DNA of 64,000 bases from Diphasiastrum complanatum (Eukaryota > Streptophyta > Lycopodiopsida > Lycopodiales > Lycopodiaceae): the NCBI GenBank assembly GCA_029204225.1, contig CM055105.1:11215730-11279729 (forward strand), in the 5' to 3' direction. The notes under the pieces were generated by a model that had not been told where the DNA came from, ran no database searches, and was given only the letters and a program-made list of their open reading frames with translations. Shown one piece after another: positions 1-13,415 of the stretch; position 1 is the first letter of the stretch; the number at the start of each line of letters is the position of its first letter. Made by a program: the position numbers and the translations under genes.

Positions 1-572
1 CTGACTAAAGAGTAATTTATGAAATGCAGTAGAAAGTGCTAGTAGACTCAAGATCACTCACACTTAATAGTGCGGAGAACAGAGATACGAGAGAATAATT
101 CTCAACGCTCTATTCACTTCTTCAATCTCTCACAAATACATAAACTCTTTCTCTCTCGATGATTGAGACTGAAGCGTGTATTCTATATATATATTCTACA
201 AAGCGAACAAACACACCTCTAAAGACTACAGGTGCGTCGCTCCCTCGAAAAGGTTTAGTTAATAATTAGGTTGAATGTATGTTCAATTATACCGTAAGAG
301 GTATATCTAACTAAGAGTTTAAATTACTCTAGTTTAATATGTCGATTTATATTTAGTCGTTTCGCATAAATGACCTAATAAAGGTTATCCAAGGCAGCAT
401 TTCACTCTGGAGGTCTTGTCCTGAAATACAAGACAAGTATTTAGGAGTTATATTCTCGAAAAATGATATAGGCCTCTTCATGATTTATATTTATCCAGCT
501 CATATCTTCATATTCAAGTATATCATGCCATATTTAGGTTGGTATTCGTTATTTAGAAAATTTGTGGCATCA
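1..572 (-). repeat. 3' LTR of minus-strand Ty3/gypsy element
   Basis: This stretch matches 5361-5928 almost base for base, with small indels, as a direct repeat. The two copies bracket RT/RNase H sequence on the minus strand, so this is the downstream LTR. Homology stops at TGTGGCATCA (ends 572), so on the minus strand the LTR begins TGATGCCACA, the expected TG start. A polypurine tract lies directly beside it. The outer end lies off the window, so the full length is unknown. Confidence 0.8.
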
Positions 573-590
573 GATATCCCCCTCCTCAAA
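573..590 (-). other. Polypurine tract next to the 3' LTR
   Basis: Read on the minus strand this is TTTGAGGAGGGGGATATC, directly before the TGATG start of the LTR. A purine-rich run in this position is the plus-strand primer site of LTR retrotransposons. It fixes the orientation of the element as minus. Confidence 0.75.
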
Positions 591-1835
591 TGTGAAACAT
601 CCTCATGAATATATAATCTTCATTTCGAGGATCATTCATGATTCATTCGGTTCTTCATATATTCGTTAAGGTCAAAAGATATTTCTTCATATGTTCCTTC
701 CTTTAAATACTTCATTTGACATATTTCTTCTGTTTTGTTGAACATATGACTTGTTGTTTCTTGAAGTGAGTAGATTGATTTGAGGTGATCTTTGAAATCT
801 TTTTCAGAACAGAAATTGAACTTCAAAACGCCTTTAAATCTTCAAAGATCAGAATTCAGCATCACATAGAAGCATCACATTACATAGGCAAGAATGAATG
901 TTTATGATGGATTCAATTCCGCATGTAATCTTTGGGCTAACTCCAAATTCTGTTGAGCCTCAAACAACATCAACATTTCCTTTGATTGTGTATATCGGCC
1001 AATTGGTAGGTTGCCGAATTCTTTGAGCTTAATAGGATGCAACATTCCATCAAACAACTCCTGAGTTAATTTCTCATCTTCGTCTGAATCACTTTGAAGT
1101 GTGATTTCTTTACAAAAGTGGGCTGAAAATTTGATAAAAGTACCTTTAACATATAGATTCTGTACAAAAAATAAAGTTTTTGCTGCAAAAGTGCCAAACT
1201 GCTAGAAAGAATATGTACAATAGTGTTTGTAACGAATTGACTTTCATCGATCTTGCAGATTGTGCCAAATCTCCGCAAAGTAATCAGCTAAATTTCGCTC
1301 CCAGTCGACGTAAATACTAAAGAGCTCTGGATATGCCATATTTATATTGATGAGCAGACCCGCATAATCAAAAGCGTCCATATCCGCAACATCCTTTGGT
1401 TTATAAAGTTGGAATTACGACTTTCACTTCCAAAATTGTTGCTTATTGTCTTCGTCTCACAAAAACTAGTATTCTTTAATGTGAATGTACTCTAAGGCTT
1501 ACATAGAAGAAGAACCTATGTATAGCTCGACTGATTCAAAAGGTTCGATTTTGAATTTTCCTTGGATTATGCCCAAGCATAGACATCATTTCTGCTCGAT
1601 AGTTAACTGGGCCCATAACCAAAGAAAGTCGTCCTTTTCCAAGGTGATTTTCAGTTGTCAAAGGTGTTGCCTACTGCGCCAGATAGCATCATGTAATCCA
1701 CACGCCATTGTAATTCAATGTTAAAAGGCTATGGAGACCACTTCCAGGATCGATCAACAAATGCATTGAATCTTTCGGGACATACCTTCGACTTGTTTCG
1801 ACATGGCCGTTTAGCCTGGGTATCTACTATTGCCA
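591..1835. other. Internal part of gypsy element, no coding identified
   Basis: This lies between the end of the coiled-coil reading frame and the polypurine tract. It holds only short open stretches with no recognisable domain. I see no integrase motifs here, although a Ty3/gypsy element should carry integrase downstream of RNase H. Confidence 0.4.
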
Positions 1836-3707
1836 TGTCTTATGATTGGAGTTCTATAGCTAGCTTTTGATCTTCGAGCTGTTGTTTGAGATCAAACACT
1901 TCTCGTTCGAGTTTGTTGATCTTCACTACTGCCTCCAAATATTCGGGGTGGTCAGCAACTCTCGCGAACAAACCTAAACGATGTTGAGTTGCTGTGTCAG
2001 ATTGTCGATTCTGAGCAGGGCCTGTGAGTATTCCTCATGTGCATCCGGCCCACTCACTGGCCTTAATAGATAGCTCCTTCAGCTCTGCCAACTCTTCTTC
2101 GACTAATGCCTCGACTAATGCCTTCTCATCTTTGAGCGGTTGTAGAAATTATGCTCGAAAATTGTCTAGCATTTGGCCTTAGAGCTGGTTCAGCTTTGAA
2201 ATGTCTATCATGACAGAACTTGCATTGCTGCATAGTCCTAGAGCTATTTCGACTTTTATTCATGTTGCTCGCTCCTCCTGCAGAAGTTTCTAGAACGTGA
2301 CATTGTCCTTATTCGCTTTCAACACTTGTTGTTTTAAAGAATCAATTGTTGTTTGAAAATTTGCAGACTTGGCTTCAATCATCTTATTGATTTCTTTCAA
2401 AGAATCAGCTTCCTTTATTGAGGTATGAAGTTGATTTTCAAACAAACGATTTCGTTCGAGCAGTTGATTGTTGTCTGCTTCGAGCGAGTCGATCTTCTTG
2501 TAGGATTCTTTGATAGACTCTTGGAGCTTTTTCTCTGCATCGATCAGCTCCATAGTGCTCTTCTAAATATATTTATCATATTCATAAATATTAGCCACTA
2601 AATGTTTGGCTCCGGCGGTCATGGTGGTAACCACCGAGGCTGTTGGTCTGGTTCATCTTGATCTTCATCATCTACCCTGGTGTCGCCCTCTGCAGTTTCG
2701 CGAGCCTTGTTAGAAATATCAGACTGAGTTTGGTCTCGGTCCGAATTGCTTGAGCCCTTCTGCTTCTGTGAGGTTGAAGAAGAAGTTGGCTTTGTTAAGT
2801 CGGCTGCAGCAGCACCAACTGTGTCCATGGTTGTGGTGGTATAGGCATCCTTTTGTGAAGCAGCAACATCGACTTCCATAGTTGTCGTGTCTGCTACTTG
2901 GTTTGTTGGCACAGTTGTGGTGGTTGTGGAAGGTGTGGTCAGAAGGCTAGATAGGTCGATTGATGTTGTAGGCAACAGTCTTCCCATTAAAAAACTCTTC
3001 TCATCATCGCTTAGGATTCCAAAATGCTCGCACAAAATAGACAGGATTACCGGCTATTGCATCTAATAGGTATCCAAAATTTTGCACCGATATGGTGGCA
3101 TCAGCATCTGTCAAAAAGATTACTTGATTCACATATTTACGAAAAAGTTTGAATTTGACATCCTTGATCATGGTAATCTTGTACCCTTTCATGGGTACGA
3201 AATAATTGCTCAGAAAGTAAGCGTTTTCATCGACCACATCCCTGGTTGTAGAAATGACATTACCATCTAGTGGTAATCCAAGGGCGGTGGAGAGCACTTC
3301 CTTCAAAACGGTGAAGAACTTTTTTCAAACATGAGCCTTAAAATCAGATTCAGATACTGAGTGGATGGAATGAACGAACTCCGTGCTGACTTCCAAGAGT
3401 ATAGCTGAAGGTTCCACCTTCAAACTTCCCAACCTGCATTGATCCAGAAGAGACTCGATTGATGCCAGTCGGATGCTATGTGTGCTTTCCATGTAATGGT
3501 AGAGCTTGATCCCAAAGCCATTTGTAAGAATAATAAACGAAAGCTCCAAAGACTGCAATAGTTCATGAACGAAGGCTTGATCACAAAGATAATGATTGTA
3601 AATAAGCAAAGGAAGCATGAAAAAATGCAACAAGAGATTGTGAGAAGTAAAATAGAAAAATGGCTATGATATGCAGTGGTAGTGTGAAGAAGATGATGAC
3701 GTGTCAT
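1836..3707 (-). pseudogene. Coiled-coil accessory reading frame inside gypsy element, frameshifted
   Basis: Several overlapping minus-strand frames read as one protein of roughly 600 residues with small frameshifts. One frame ends in FVRAFWNPKR at 3004, while the adjoining frame starts MCEHFGILSDDEKSF across the same bases. The order is: a globular N-terminal part (3633-3004), a Thr/Ser/Asp-rich linker (about 3000-2620), a charged heptad-like coiled coil (2553-2290) and a second coil ending IELQS-stop near 1836. It lies downstream of RT/RNase H, where integrase would normally be. I recognise no domain. It could be an element-specific accessory protein or a captured host gene. It is broken by frameshifts and stops, for example around 2280-2160. 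Confidence 0.5.
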
Positions 3708-3840
3708 TTTGATGTGGCATCTATCACTTCTTTATCAATGGCGTGCATGACTCATAGTTTCATAGTGATTGACATGACAGTCTTAAATGTAATAAGACCG
3801 TTTGTCAAAAGAAAATAAATAATAAATAATTTAAAAAAAA

Positions 3841-4908
3841 TTATAATGACTCTGTTTTTACGCGTAGACGTAAACACGTGTGAATAGTGATGACCACGTG
3901 GCCATCATCTTTAATAGATGGATACAAAAAGTCCGTTTCTTGCAAAAGTAGAACCCATCGAGCAATTCGTCCTGATAAATCTGGTTTATTCACCAGAGAC
4001 TTTAGAGCATAGTAATCAACATGGAAAATGAAAGCATATCCCAACAAATAATGCCAAAATTTCTTTACAGTAAAAACCATTCCAAGTGCTTCCCTTTCTG
4101 TGGCCGAACAGTTCTTCTTCGAGGCACTTAGTTGTCGACTTGCATAGTATATAGGATGGTCCTTTTTTCTGATTGTCCATCTGGCTCAGACACATGCCAA
4201 TAGCGAATGTAGAGACATTGACATAACTATGAAATAGAATAGCCCAGTTTGGTGGTCTCAAAATAGGAGCATTTATCAACCTCTGTTTACGTTCTTCAAA
4301 CGCTGTCTGTTGTTCTTTCGTCCACAAGTATTCCACTTGTTTCTTAAGTAGATGCGTAAGAGCAACAACTAAAGAGGCATGATTCTAGATAAATCTCCGA
4401 TAATAACTGACTATAAAGAGGTTTTTTATAAGCTCAACTTTATCAGGAGGTTCTTTATAAGCTCAACTTTTTCTTTATCAACTTCTATTACTTTGTTTGA
4501 TATTCTGTGTCCAAGTAAATTTCCTTCTTTCATACCAAAAAGACATTTTTCTGGGTGAAGCGACAAACAAGTGTCTCTACACCATTGCAATGTAAGTTTC
4601 AGCTTCTGAACATGTGTTTTTACATCACTATAAACACAGAAATCATAATGAAAATTTCAAGAAAAATTCTTAGGAAGGCAACAAAAATTAACATCATAAT
4701 TCTTTGAAAAGTCGTTGGTGCGTTGCAAAGACCAAAGAGAATTTTGTTGTAGGCATAAGTGCCCCAATCTGTAGTAAACATGGTCTTTGAACGATCCTCC
4801 TTCCTTGCTCCAACCGTCACAGAAACTGTAACATTCTTGACCAGCAAGCTGATCTAAGATAGAATCAGTGAAGGGTAAATGATGGTGATAGAATCGAATG
4901 AAAAACAT
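3841..4908 (-). pseudogene. Ty3/gypsy reverse transcriptase and RNase H remnant
   Basis: Read from 4908 downward, the fragments follow gypsy pol order. The first has LPFTDSILDQLAGQECYSF, resembling the plant gypsy segment just before RT motif A. The next has GTYAYNKILFGLCNAPTTFQ, the usual gypsy segment with NAPTTFQ. Then TKEQQTAFEERKQRLINAPI leads into the RNase H region, with IGMCLSQMD and a later HVDYYALKSLVNKPDLSGR. Multiple frameshifts and stops make it inactive. Gag and protease, expected upstream, are absent: the LTR begins within about 450 bp of the RT start. Confidence 0.8.
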
Positions 4909-5360
4909 TCTATAGGTGAGATGTTATCAGAGTAGAACAGAAGTACTACACTCCGGCTGATTAAGTTGTCAACAGAGATTTGAGAGATGTTCGATGCATT
5001 TGAGTACGAACAGACAATTAGTTAATCTTATTCGTGTACTGTTTGGTTCTAGACAGAAGTCCTCAACAACTTAAGTCCAAATCATGGTTAAAGAACACAA
5101 ACAGTTTTAGAGTATGTTAGAAACTTATGTTTGTTACAAACAAGAACACAGATCAATGACTCAATTCCTCAGACAGGGATTGCCATCTCAGATGTATACA
5201 TACAGTTCTATCAATGGTCGTGAAAGACTGTACCAAATGTGTGCGTTATTCGAGTGCCGAATACAAAGTGTTTGTGGCAGACAAATAAGATAGTTTTAAG
5301 ACTGTTCTTAAGAACATATTTACAAACATACAGCAAATGACTGTAATGCGCTAAGACGAC

Positions 5361-5928
5361 TGTTTGACCAGAGAGTAATTTATGAAATGCAGTAGAGATT
5401 GCTAGTAGACTCAAGATCACTCAAACTTAACAGTGCAAAGAACAAAGATACGAGAGAATAATTCTCAACGCTCTATTCACTTCTTCAATCTCTTTCAAAT
5501 ACATAAACTCTTTCTCTCTCGATGATTGAGACTGAAGCATGTATTCTATATATGTTCTACGAAGCAAACAAACACACCTCTAAAGACTACAGGTGCGTCG
5601 CTCCCTCGAAAAGGTCTAGTTAATAATTAGGTTGAATGTATGTTCAATTATACCGCGAGAGGTATATTTAACTAAGAGTTTAAATTACTCTAGTTTAATA
5701 TGTGGATTCATATTTAGTCATTTCACGTAAATGACAAAGGTTATCAAAGGCAACATTTCACTTCTGGAGGTCTTGTCCTTAGATAAAGACAAGTCTTTAG
5801 GAGTTATATTCTCAAAAAATGATATAGGCCTCTTCATGATTTATATTTGTCCAGCCCATATTCTCATATTTGAGTATATCATGCCATATTTAGGTTGATA
5901 TTCGTTATTTAGCAAATTTGTGGCATCA
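5361..5928 (-). repeat. 5' LTR of minus-strand Ty3/gypsy element
   Basis: This is the partner of 1-572. The right boundary is sharp at TGTGGCATCA (ending 5928), after which the two copies diverge. The left boundary cannot be fixed because the matching end of the other copy is outside the window. The 4909-5360 stretch may be further LTR or leader. I found no convincing primer-binding site on the minus strand. Confidence 0.75.
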
Positions 5929-5935
5929 CAACATA

Positions 5936-6358
5936 TGAGAAATATGCCCTTTAGGTTACATAAAGGGTGGCAACAAATTGTGCCCTTTACGTTCCATAAA
6001 GGGTGGCCAAAAAATATGCCATTTCTGCAGCATAAAAGTCAAACATACAAATGTGCCCTTCATGTTGCATAAAAGGCATATGAGATACATTCCCTTCATG
6101 TTGCACAAAGGACATAAAAGACAAACCAAAAAATGTGCCCTTTATGTTGCATAAAGGGTGGCCTAAAAATATGCCCTTTGTGCAACATAAAAGGCAAATG
6201 TACAAATGTGCCCTTTATGTTGCATAAAGGGCAGCCTAAACATATGCCCTTTGTGCAACATAAAAGGCAAATGTACAAACGTGTCCTTTATGTTGCATAA
6301 AGGGTATATGAGAAACATGCCCTTCATGTTGCACAAAGGGCGGCCAAAAATATGCCTT
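5936..6358. repeat. Tandem array of imperfect palindromes, about 37-bp period
   Basis: About eleven units, each built on GCCCTTTATGTTGCATAAAGGGY: a ~9-bp arm, a short core and the complementary arm. Units 7 and 9 carry the reverse-complement core (TGTGCAACAT). Because each unit is nearly self-complementary, both strands encode similar Cys-rich peptides with the theme CNIKGTF/FMLHKGHI; these are by-products, not genes. The array directly abuts the gypsy LTR at 5928. Confidence 0.8.
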
Positions 6359-6361
6359 TTT

Positions 6362-7520
6362 TATACATCATCAATTCCTATGCAGAAAGATCCTTGGTGG
6401 ATTGATAGTGGGGTAAGCTCACATATCACAAGGAAAAGGAAGTTACAAGAAGTCTGTTCTTGTTGAAAATGGTGTCAAATGTGAGATTCAAGGGATAGGA
6501 ACCATTCATATTTGGCTTGAGTCAAGAAGGAGAGCAAAGCTTCAAGATGTATCATATTTTCCTTCAATGTCTAGAAACTTGTTGTGAGTATAAGTCAATT
6601 GATCGTCAATGGATGTGATGTCAAGTTTGATCGCAATACTAGCTTTATTATCAAGAAAAGGACATGTCATTTTCATGGATGTTGGCTTTGATGTTAATGT
6701 CAAGAATGATGTTTCAAGTGTGAATGGAAGTGCTTCTAATGTTGTTGGTGTCAAGGAACTTGCAAGGTTCAAGGAGGAGTCAAGTGAAGAAGAAGGTGTA
6801 GAGCATCAATCTCCACACCCAAAGACACCAAGGAGATCATCAAGATTTAAGGAAAAGCCATCAAGGCTTGTTTGCATGAGCAAAGATATGCAAAGGGAAG
6901 ACACAATCTTAACACTTTCATATGTTCGTTAATAGATAAATGAAGTTGCTTTGATGATGTGTTTAAATCTCAAAGTAAACTTGAGATAATTCCACGTGAC
7001 TATGATGCTTTGATGGGATATAGTAATTTTATGATTTGTGAATCTCCATTAGATAGCATGTCATTAGTTTATGTATAGAATATCCATATACTTGCTCTCG
7101 TATTTTATGCAAGTAGGATTGATTACTTCATCCATGTGTTGGACTATGGTGTCTTTCATGTTTTGAGGAATCTTGTAAACTCATTATGAGAATACATGGA
7201 TTATCCTCCAAGGACACTTATATCTATAATGAAGTATTTAGCCTCATTAGATATGAGATTAACATGGAATTCAAGCATAAAGAAATGATGCAAAGTCTTT
7301 ATTATTCTAAAAATCAATGCCAAGATGCTCAAATGGAGGAAAGCTCTTCATGGTGCTTGGAAATGGTTTTCAAGCAAGGAAGCCTTGTCATATTTATGGT
7401 GATCTTATAGCAATCTCAGATTTATTGGCTGGTTTTCTCATAAAATCCATGACAAAGGACTTGAGAAGCTATTTTTAGCTACTTAAGTTTTGGATAGATC
7501 TAGCATACTCATCAAGCTAT
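6362..7520 (+). pseudogene. Ty1/copia pol remnants
   Basis: Three pieces in copia order. First is DPWWIDSGVSSHIT (about 6388-6430), the copia aspartic protease signature W-x-x-D-S-G-x-S-x-H. Second is the Ser/Arg-rich stretch KTPRRSSRFKEKPSR near 6830, typical of the spacer before copia reverse transcriptase. Third is a short C-terminal RNase H tail near 7440, reading as MTKDLRSYF before the polypurine tract. Integrase and most of RT are missing and stops are frequent. Confidence 0.65.
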
Positions 7521-7534
7521 AATTTGAGGAGAAG
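7521..7534 (+). other. Copia polypurine tract
   Basis: AATTTGAGGAGAAG directly precedes a TGTGGAG start. The minus-strand copia at 30.9 kb has the closely similar AATTTGAGGAGGAG before TGTGAAG, which supports both calls. Confidence 0.6.
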
Positions 7535-8760
7535 TGTGGAGATTATGCAAATTGTGAAGCATGTTCCCATGTGTGAAAAAGGGGGCCTAGTTGCATTAGT
7601 CAATTCATGCCATAAAATACCTTGTTTCATAAAGCAATGTAAAAGTAGACAAAAGCTAGTCAAGTAGAAGCATGCCAAGTGCCATCATGAGGATGGACCT
7701 CAATCTCCTCATGACCTATACAAATCAGATGCATGATTAAGCATAGGCAAAAAGACATCCTTCTCAAGTTCTATGAGGTGTTGACACTTTTCCTAGAATG
7801 TAGGATGCAAATTGGCAAGTAGTGCACTGTAGGTCAAATTCAGGTGTACCAAAATGTTTCAATCAATGTAAGAGGTGATTTGAGTGTGGTCCAATCATTG
7901 TAAGAGTGGCGTGAGAGTAATCCAATCAATGATCTTGATTTCCACCTATCTTGGATATCGAGCCACTCTATGAGAGTGTGAGAGCTTGAGTTGACACTTA
8001 GTTTTTTGGATGAAAGTGAGAGCTAGAGCTCCAACACTTAGAATCTTTTCTATACTACCCAAGAACACCACTATGTATTCTCTCTCTACTCAAGAGCAAG
8101 ATAATTTTATACTTTTTTTTTAATCAAGATGAAGTTTGATGAAAATTTTATTATAAAACTCAGATTTGAGAGTGAAGTAGATTGTTGATGCTATCTAGGA
8201 GATTTTTGGATCAACAAGTATCAAAATTACGTTGATTGGATCCATGCTAGGTATTGTACAGATTGTTGTGTTAAAAAATGTGTGAGATCACCCAACTTTG
8301 AATGGTTGGTATTTCTCCAAGGTAAATCCAAATCTAGTGCATGGTAGCTTGTTGGAAAGCTAGTGAACTTTAGTTTGTGATGCTATTGATCTCAAGTCAA
8401 TTAATGGAATTGTCTTGAGAAAGTTATTGGAATTTAAATAAAGGTGGGTAGGGCACCCAACTTGGTTGAACATGTCAAGGACGGCTCACATCTAGCTTAG
8501 ATCATTAAAAACTCATGTTTCCCATTGTCAATCTAGTCTAGGGTAGATCTAGATGTGATTTTGTTGCCATAGCCACATAGTTTCACTCAAATCATGTGTG
8601 ATTGAGTATTTTGTGGAGTCCTTGAGAGTTTTTAAGGTGTTTTGAAGTTGGTGAATTGAGTTCGCTCAAAATCTTGGAAGTGCATCATCTCTAGAGAGAA
8701 GCAAGATTTAGATTGAAGGAGATTGGCATCACTTGTTATTGGATTATTCTCCTTCTTACT
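7535..8760 (+). repeat. Probable 3' LTR of the copia remnant
   Basis: It begins TGTGGAGATTATGC right after the polypurine tract. It is AT-rich, non-coding and ends before unrelated sequence near 8760. I see no second copy in this window, so the right boundary is approximate. The start resembles the LTR start at 30947 on the minus strand, suggesting a related family. Confidence 0.4.
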
Positions 8761-8892
8761 AATTGACTAATCGGTTTTTAATCCTCATCCATTGCTTATC
8801 TAGTTCTGCGGATTTTCCTGTGTTCTTTTACAATCTGCAGATTTACAAGTGTTTTTACATAGTCTGCAGAAATACACGGAGTTTGACTACAG

Positions 8893-9711
8893 TGTCGCTT
8901 ATTATCCTCAGTATATTAAATACACAGATTGGATACATAGCTGAAGCTAAAGCGTCAAGAGACGTTTGGGACATCCTGAACTCACTATATGATGTGAGGG
9001 ACGTAACTACTAAGTTACATCTACGAAGGAAATTCTTCACATTCAAGATGTCTATTGGTGATTCTCTTCAGTGTCACATTAACTAGTTTAAAAGTCTCTT
9101 GCAACAGATGGCCACTGTCGGATCATTCATAGATGATCAAGATGCAATTATGACATTGCTTTCAAGCTTGCCCTCTACATATGAGAATTGGGTGATGATC
9201 ATATCGACACACTCAGATTTAACTCTTACTAGAGTTATCACTATGTTGCTGCAAGAAGACAATAGAAGAAGTCAAGAAACTTTGTCTACTTCCTCCTCTC
9301 AGGCTCTATATGTCAACAATGGCTCTAGGTGACAGAAGCAGAAAAGCTCCAAGAAGGTTGCAACGAATCAGAAACAGACTCAAAGTCAAGCACAATCATC
9401 AGATCCACAATCGAAGAAGAAAATGTTTTGCAGGTATTGCAAGTGCAATAACCATGAGATCAAGGATTGCCGAATTCTCCAAGCAAAGAATGCAGCCAAG
9501 AAAACTGATCAACAAGCAAACACAGTTTCATCATCTCCCCAGGTCCAAGTGGATGGAGGCGCATTCATGGTCAAAGATCAAAGTGCATTTTTGGAACAAC
9601 TCAACACATGACCAATCAACGTGAGATTTTCAACTCCTACACGCCTTACAGCATGAAGAAATTTGTTCATTTTTGTGACAATAGTACTCACACTATTGAA
9701 GGTGAAGGTCA
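8893..9711 (+). pseudogene. Ty1/copia gag and start of protease (second copia family)
   Basis: The UBN2-type gag core is clear: AKASRDVWDILNSLYDVRDV at about 8950-9003, then LLSSLPSTYENWVMI near 9157. A zinc knuckle follows at about 9423-9480, FCRYCKCNNHEIKDC (CX2CX4HX4C). The protease segment follows with MTNQREIFNSYTPYS and a DNSTHTIEGEG stretch at 9680-9708. A stop breaks gag at 9085. The same family occurs at 51.2-52.4 kb, where the gag start, primer-binding site and LTR are preserved. Sequence beyond 9711 is CACTA-derived. Confidence 0.75.
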
Positions 9712-10196
9712 TCGGAATCTGACATCCAAACGCGTCGGACACACGTCGAATCTTTTTTTTGATCATTTTGTTAACAGACGTCGGATTTCGACGTGTTTCT
9801 GGGATGTAGAAATCTGACATCCAAGTAGACATCGGATGGACGTTGGATGGGCGTCGGACATCCGTCGGACAATTTTATGGGCCATTCTAGATTTATAGAT
9901 GTCAAAATACAACAGGTTTTTTGGACGTCGCAATGCGACATCCACATCAGATCACAAGCGACGTCTTTGGACATCAGATTGCGCCGTCCACATTGGATTG
10001 CTCTTTATTGATCGAGATTTTTGTTTTAGGATTTCGGCAACTTGTGTGTCTTGGATTGCAATGTGTTTTAAGGACGTCAGATTCCGACGGCCTTATAACG
10101 ACGTGTTTTTTTTTATGTCCGTGACGAATTAAAGAAAAAGTAAACTCATGATTCACGTCGCAAAACATGTCGCAAATCACGACAGGTGTTGTAGTG
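9712..10196. mobile_element. CACTA (En/Spm) transposon end with subterminal repeats
   Basis: The right end reads, on the minus strand, CACTACAACACCTGTCGTG, the classical plant CACTA terminus. It is followed by many short direct and inverted repeats on the themes GACGTCGGA, ATCTGACATCC and GTCGCAA, as expected for CACTA subterminal regions. The left end is uncertain. A CACTATTG occurs at 9691 flanked by TCA, and TCA also follows the right end at 10197-10199. However, those bases are better read as copia protease codons. The fragment probably lacks its own left terminus. Confidence 0.65.
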
Positions 10197-10199
10197 TCA

Positions 10200-10961
10200 G
10201 TCGACTATTCCCATTGAAGGTCCAAGCTCTTCTACTTTCGACGAACAACAAATCAACGACGAATCAGAAGATGATGATGTTGCAGTTCAACAACTATAGT
10301 ATGATGGAAATGATCAACTTCCTCTATTACCCAGAAGATCATCAAGAACTAGTAGACCACCTCACAGGTATATCGACGAGTCTGCAGCCTACCTTGTTCA
10401 AGAACCGACGTCTGTCCAAGAGGCACTCAGTCAACTTGATTCAGATCTCTGGAAAGAAGCTATAGATAAAGAGTATTCATCTCTTATCAAGAAACAGACA
10501 GGACAATTGTCGAATTACCTGCTACTAGAACCGTAGTTGAATGCAAATGGATTTTCAAAGTCAAGTACAATGCAGACGGAAGCATCAACAGAAGAAAGAC
10601 ACGACTTGTCACCAGAGGATTTTCTTAGGTACACAACGTCGATTACACTGAGACCTTCAGTCCAATAGTCAAGCATTTTTCTATTTGACTTTTGCTATCA
10701 TTTGTCATTGTAGCAGATTTGGATATACATCAAATGGATGAACATACAACATATCTCAATGGAGTTATCGAAGAAGACATTTACATGGTGCAACCCGAAG
10801 ATTATATTATCGAGGGTAAACCCAATCATGTGTGTAAACTCCATAAGGCACTTTATGGCTTAAAGCAGTCTACTCGAGCATGGTTTCAAAGGATCAATAT
10901 GTTCCTTATTGATCACGGCTACACACCTAGCTCTTCAGATTCAAACATTTACTTTTTTAGA
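10200..10961 (+). pseudogene. Ty1/copia pre-RT spacer and reverse transcriptase remnant
   Basis: The spacer reads LPLLPRRSSRTSRPPHRYID, then QEALSQLDSDLWKEAIDKEY, the standard copia start of RVT_2. After a frameshift near 10495 the frame reads VECKWIFKVKYNADGSI and TRLVTRGFS. Then comes DLDIHQMDEHTTYLNGVIEE (motif A region; the usual VKTAFLNG appears as HTTYLNG) and HKALYGLKQSTRAWFQ. The sequence stops just before the YVDD catalytic motif, where LTR sequence begins. Integrase is missing between 9711 and 10200. Confidence 0.8.
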
Positions 10962-11372
10962 GATTGCTATTGCGCTACTGCTTATCAGCATTGCACTTAA
11001 TTCAGACTTTCATTTTAGCCGTTCAGAGATAGCATAGAGTACGCAACTTCTATCCACAACTTATTGTACTCATTTACTTCTGTTTCATTATTATACTGAA
11101 TCAATACTATCTTTTATTGCGTTCAGCTTCATCTCAGAATGTATGTGTTTTCTGTAGTTATTCGCGAATAATTATTTGTCTGATAACTCAATGCATTATT
11201 GTTTGGCTACGTAATCATTGTAGTATTGATGATTTTTTAGTTACTATAAGATCAAACGTGATTACTATCACTCTTGTTTTTGTTTGAAATTGATAGGCGT
11301 TGTCATGCATTGAGAGAGAGAAAGATAGTTTATTCCGCCATTGACCTATCTTCTGCACACCTCTTTCTGACA
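10962..11372 (+). repeat. Partial LTR of the second copia family
   Basis: This aligns over its whole length with 51505-51963, sharing the GTTCAGAGATAGC, AATCAATACTATCTTTT and GGCTACGTAATCA segments. At 51963 the LTR ends in ACA directly before a primer-binding site, placing the end here at about 11372 (CTGACA). It joins RT sequence directly, so RNase H and the 5' part of this LTR are deleted. Confidence 0.75.
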
Positions 11373-11761
<389 letters not shown>

Positions 11762-11788
11762 AAAACTTAGAGCTATAAGCTTTTCATC

Positions 11789-11790
<2 letters not shown>

Positions 11791-11860
<70 letters not shown>
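11791..11860. repeat. Compound (CT)n(CA)n microsatellite
   Basis: CT repeats to 11819 switch directly to CA repeats to 11860. The array lies 32 bp after the GA array, so the two form an interrupted inverted purine/pyrimidine pair. Confidence 0.95.

Positions 11861-13415
<1,555 letters not shown>

Noticed and set aside
4920-4935. TGTTATCAGAG as a primer-binding site
   Set aside because: It is in the plus orientation while the surrounding element is on the minus strand, and no LTR end lies beside it.
5936-6358. CRISPR array
   Set aside because: Repeats are palindromic and the spacers between them are also repetitive and short; unit orientation alternates; eukaryotic context.
9691-9711. CACTATTG as the true left end of the CACTA element
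   Set aside because: The bases encode conserved copia protease residues (THTIEGEG), and beyond CACTA they do not match the right terminus.
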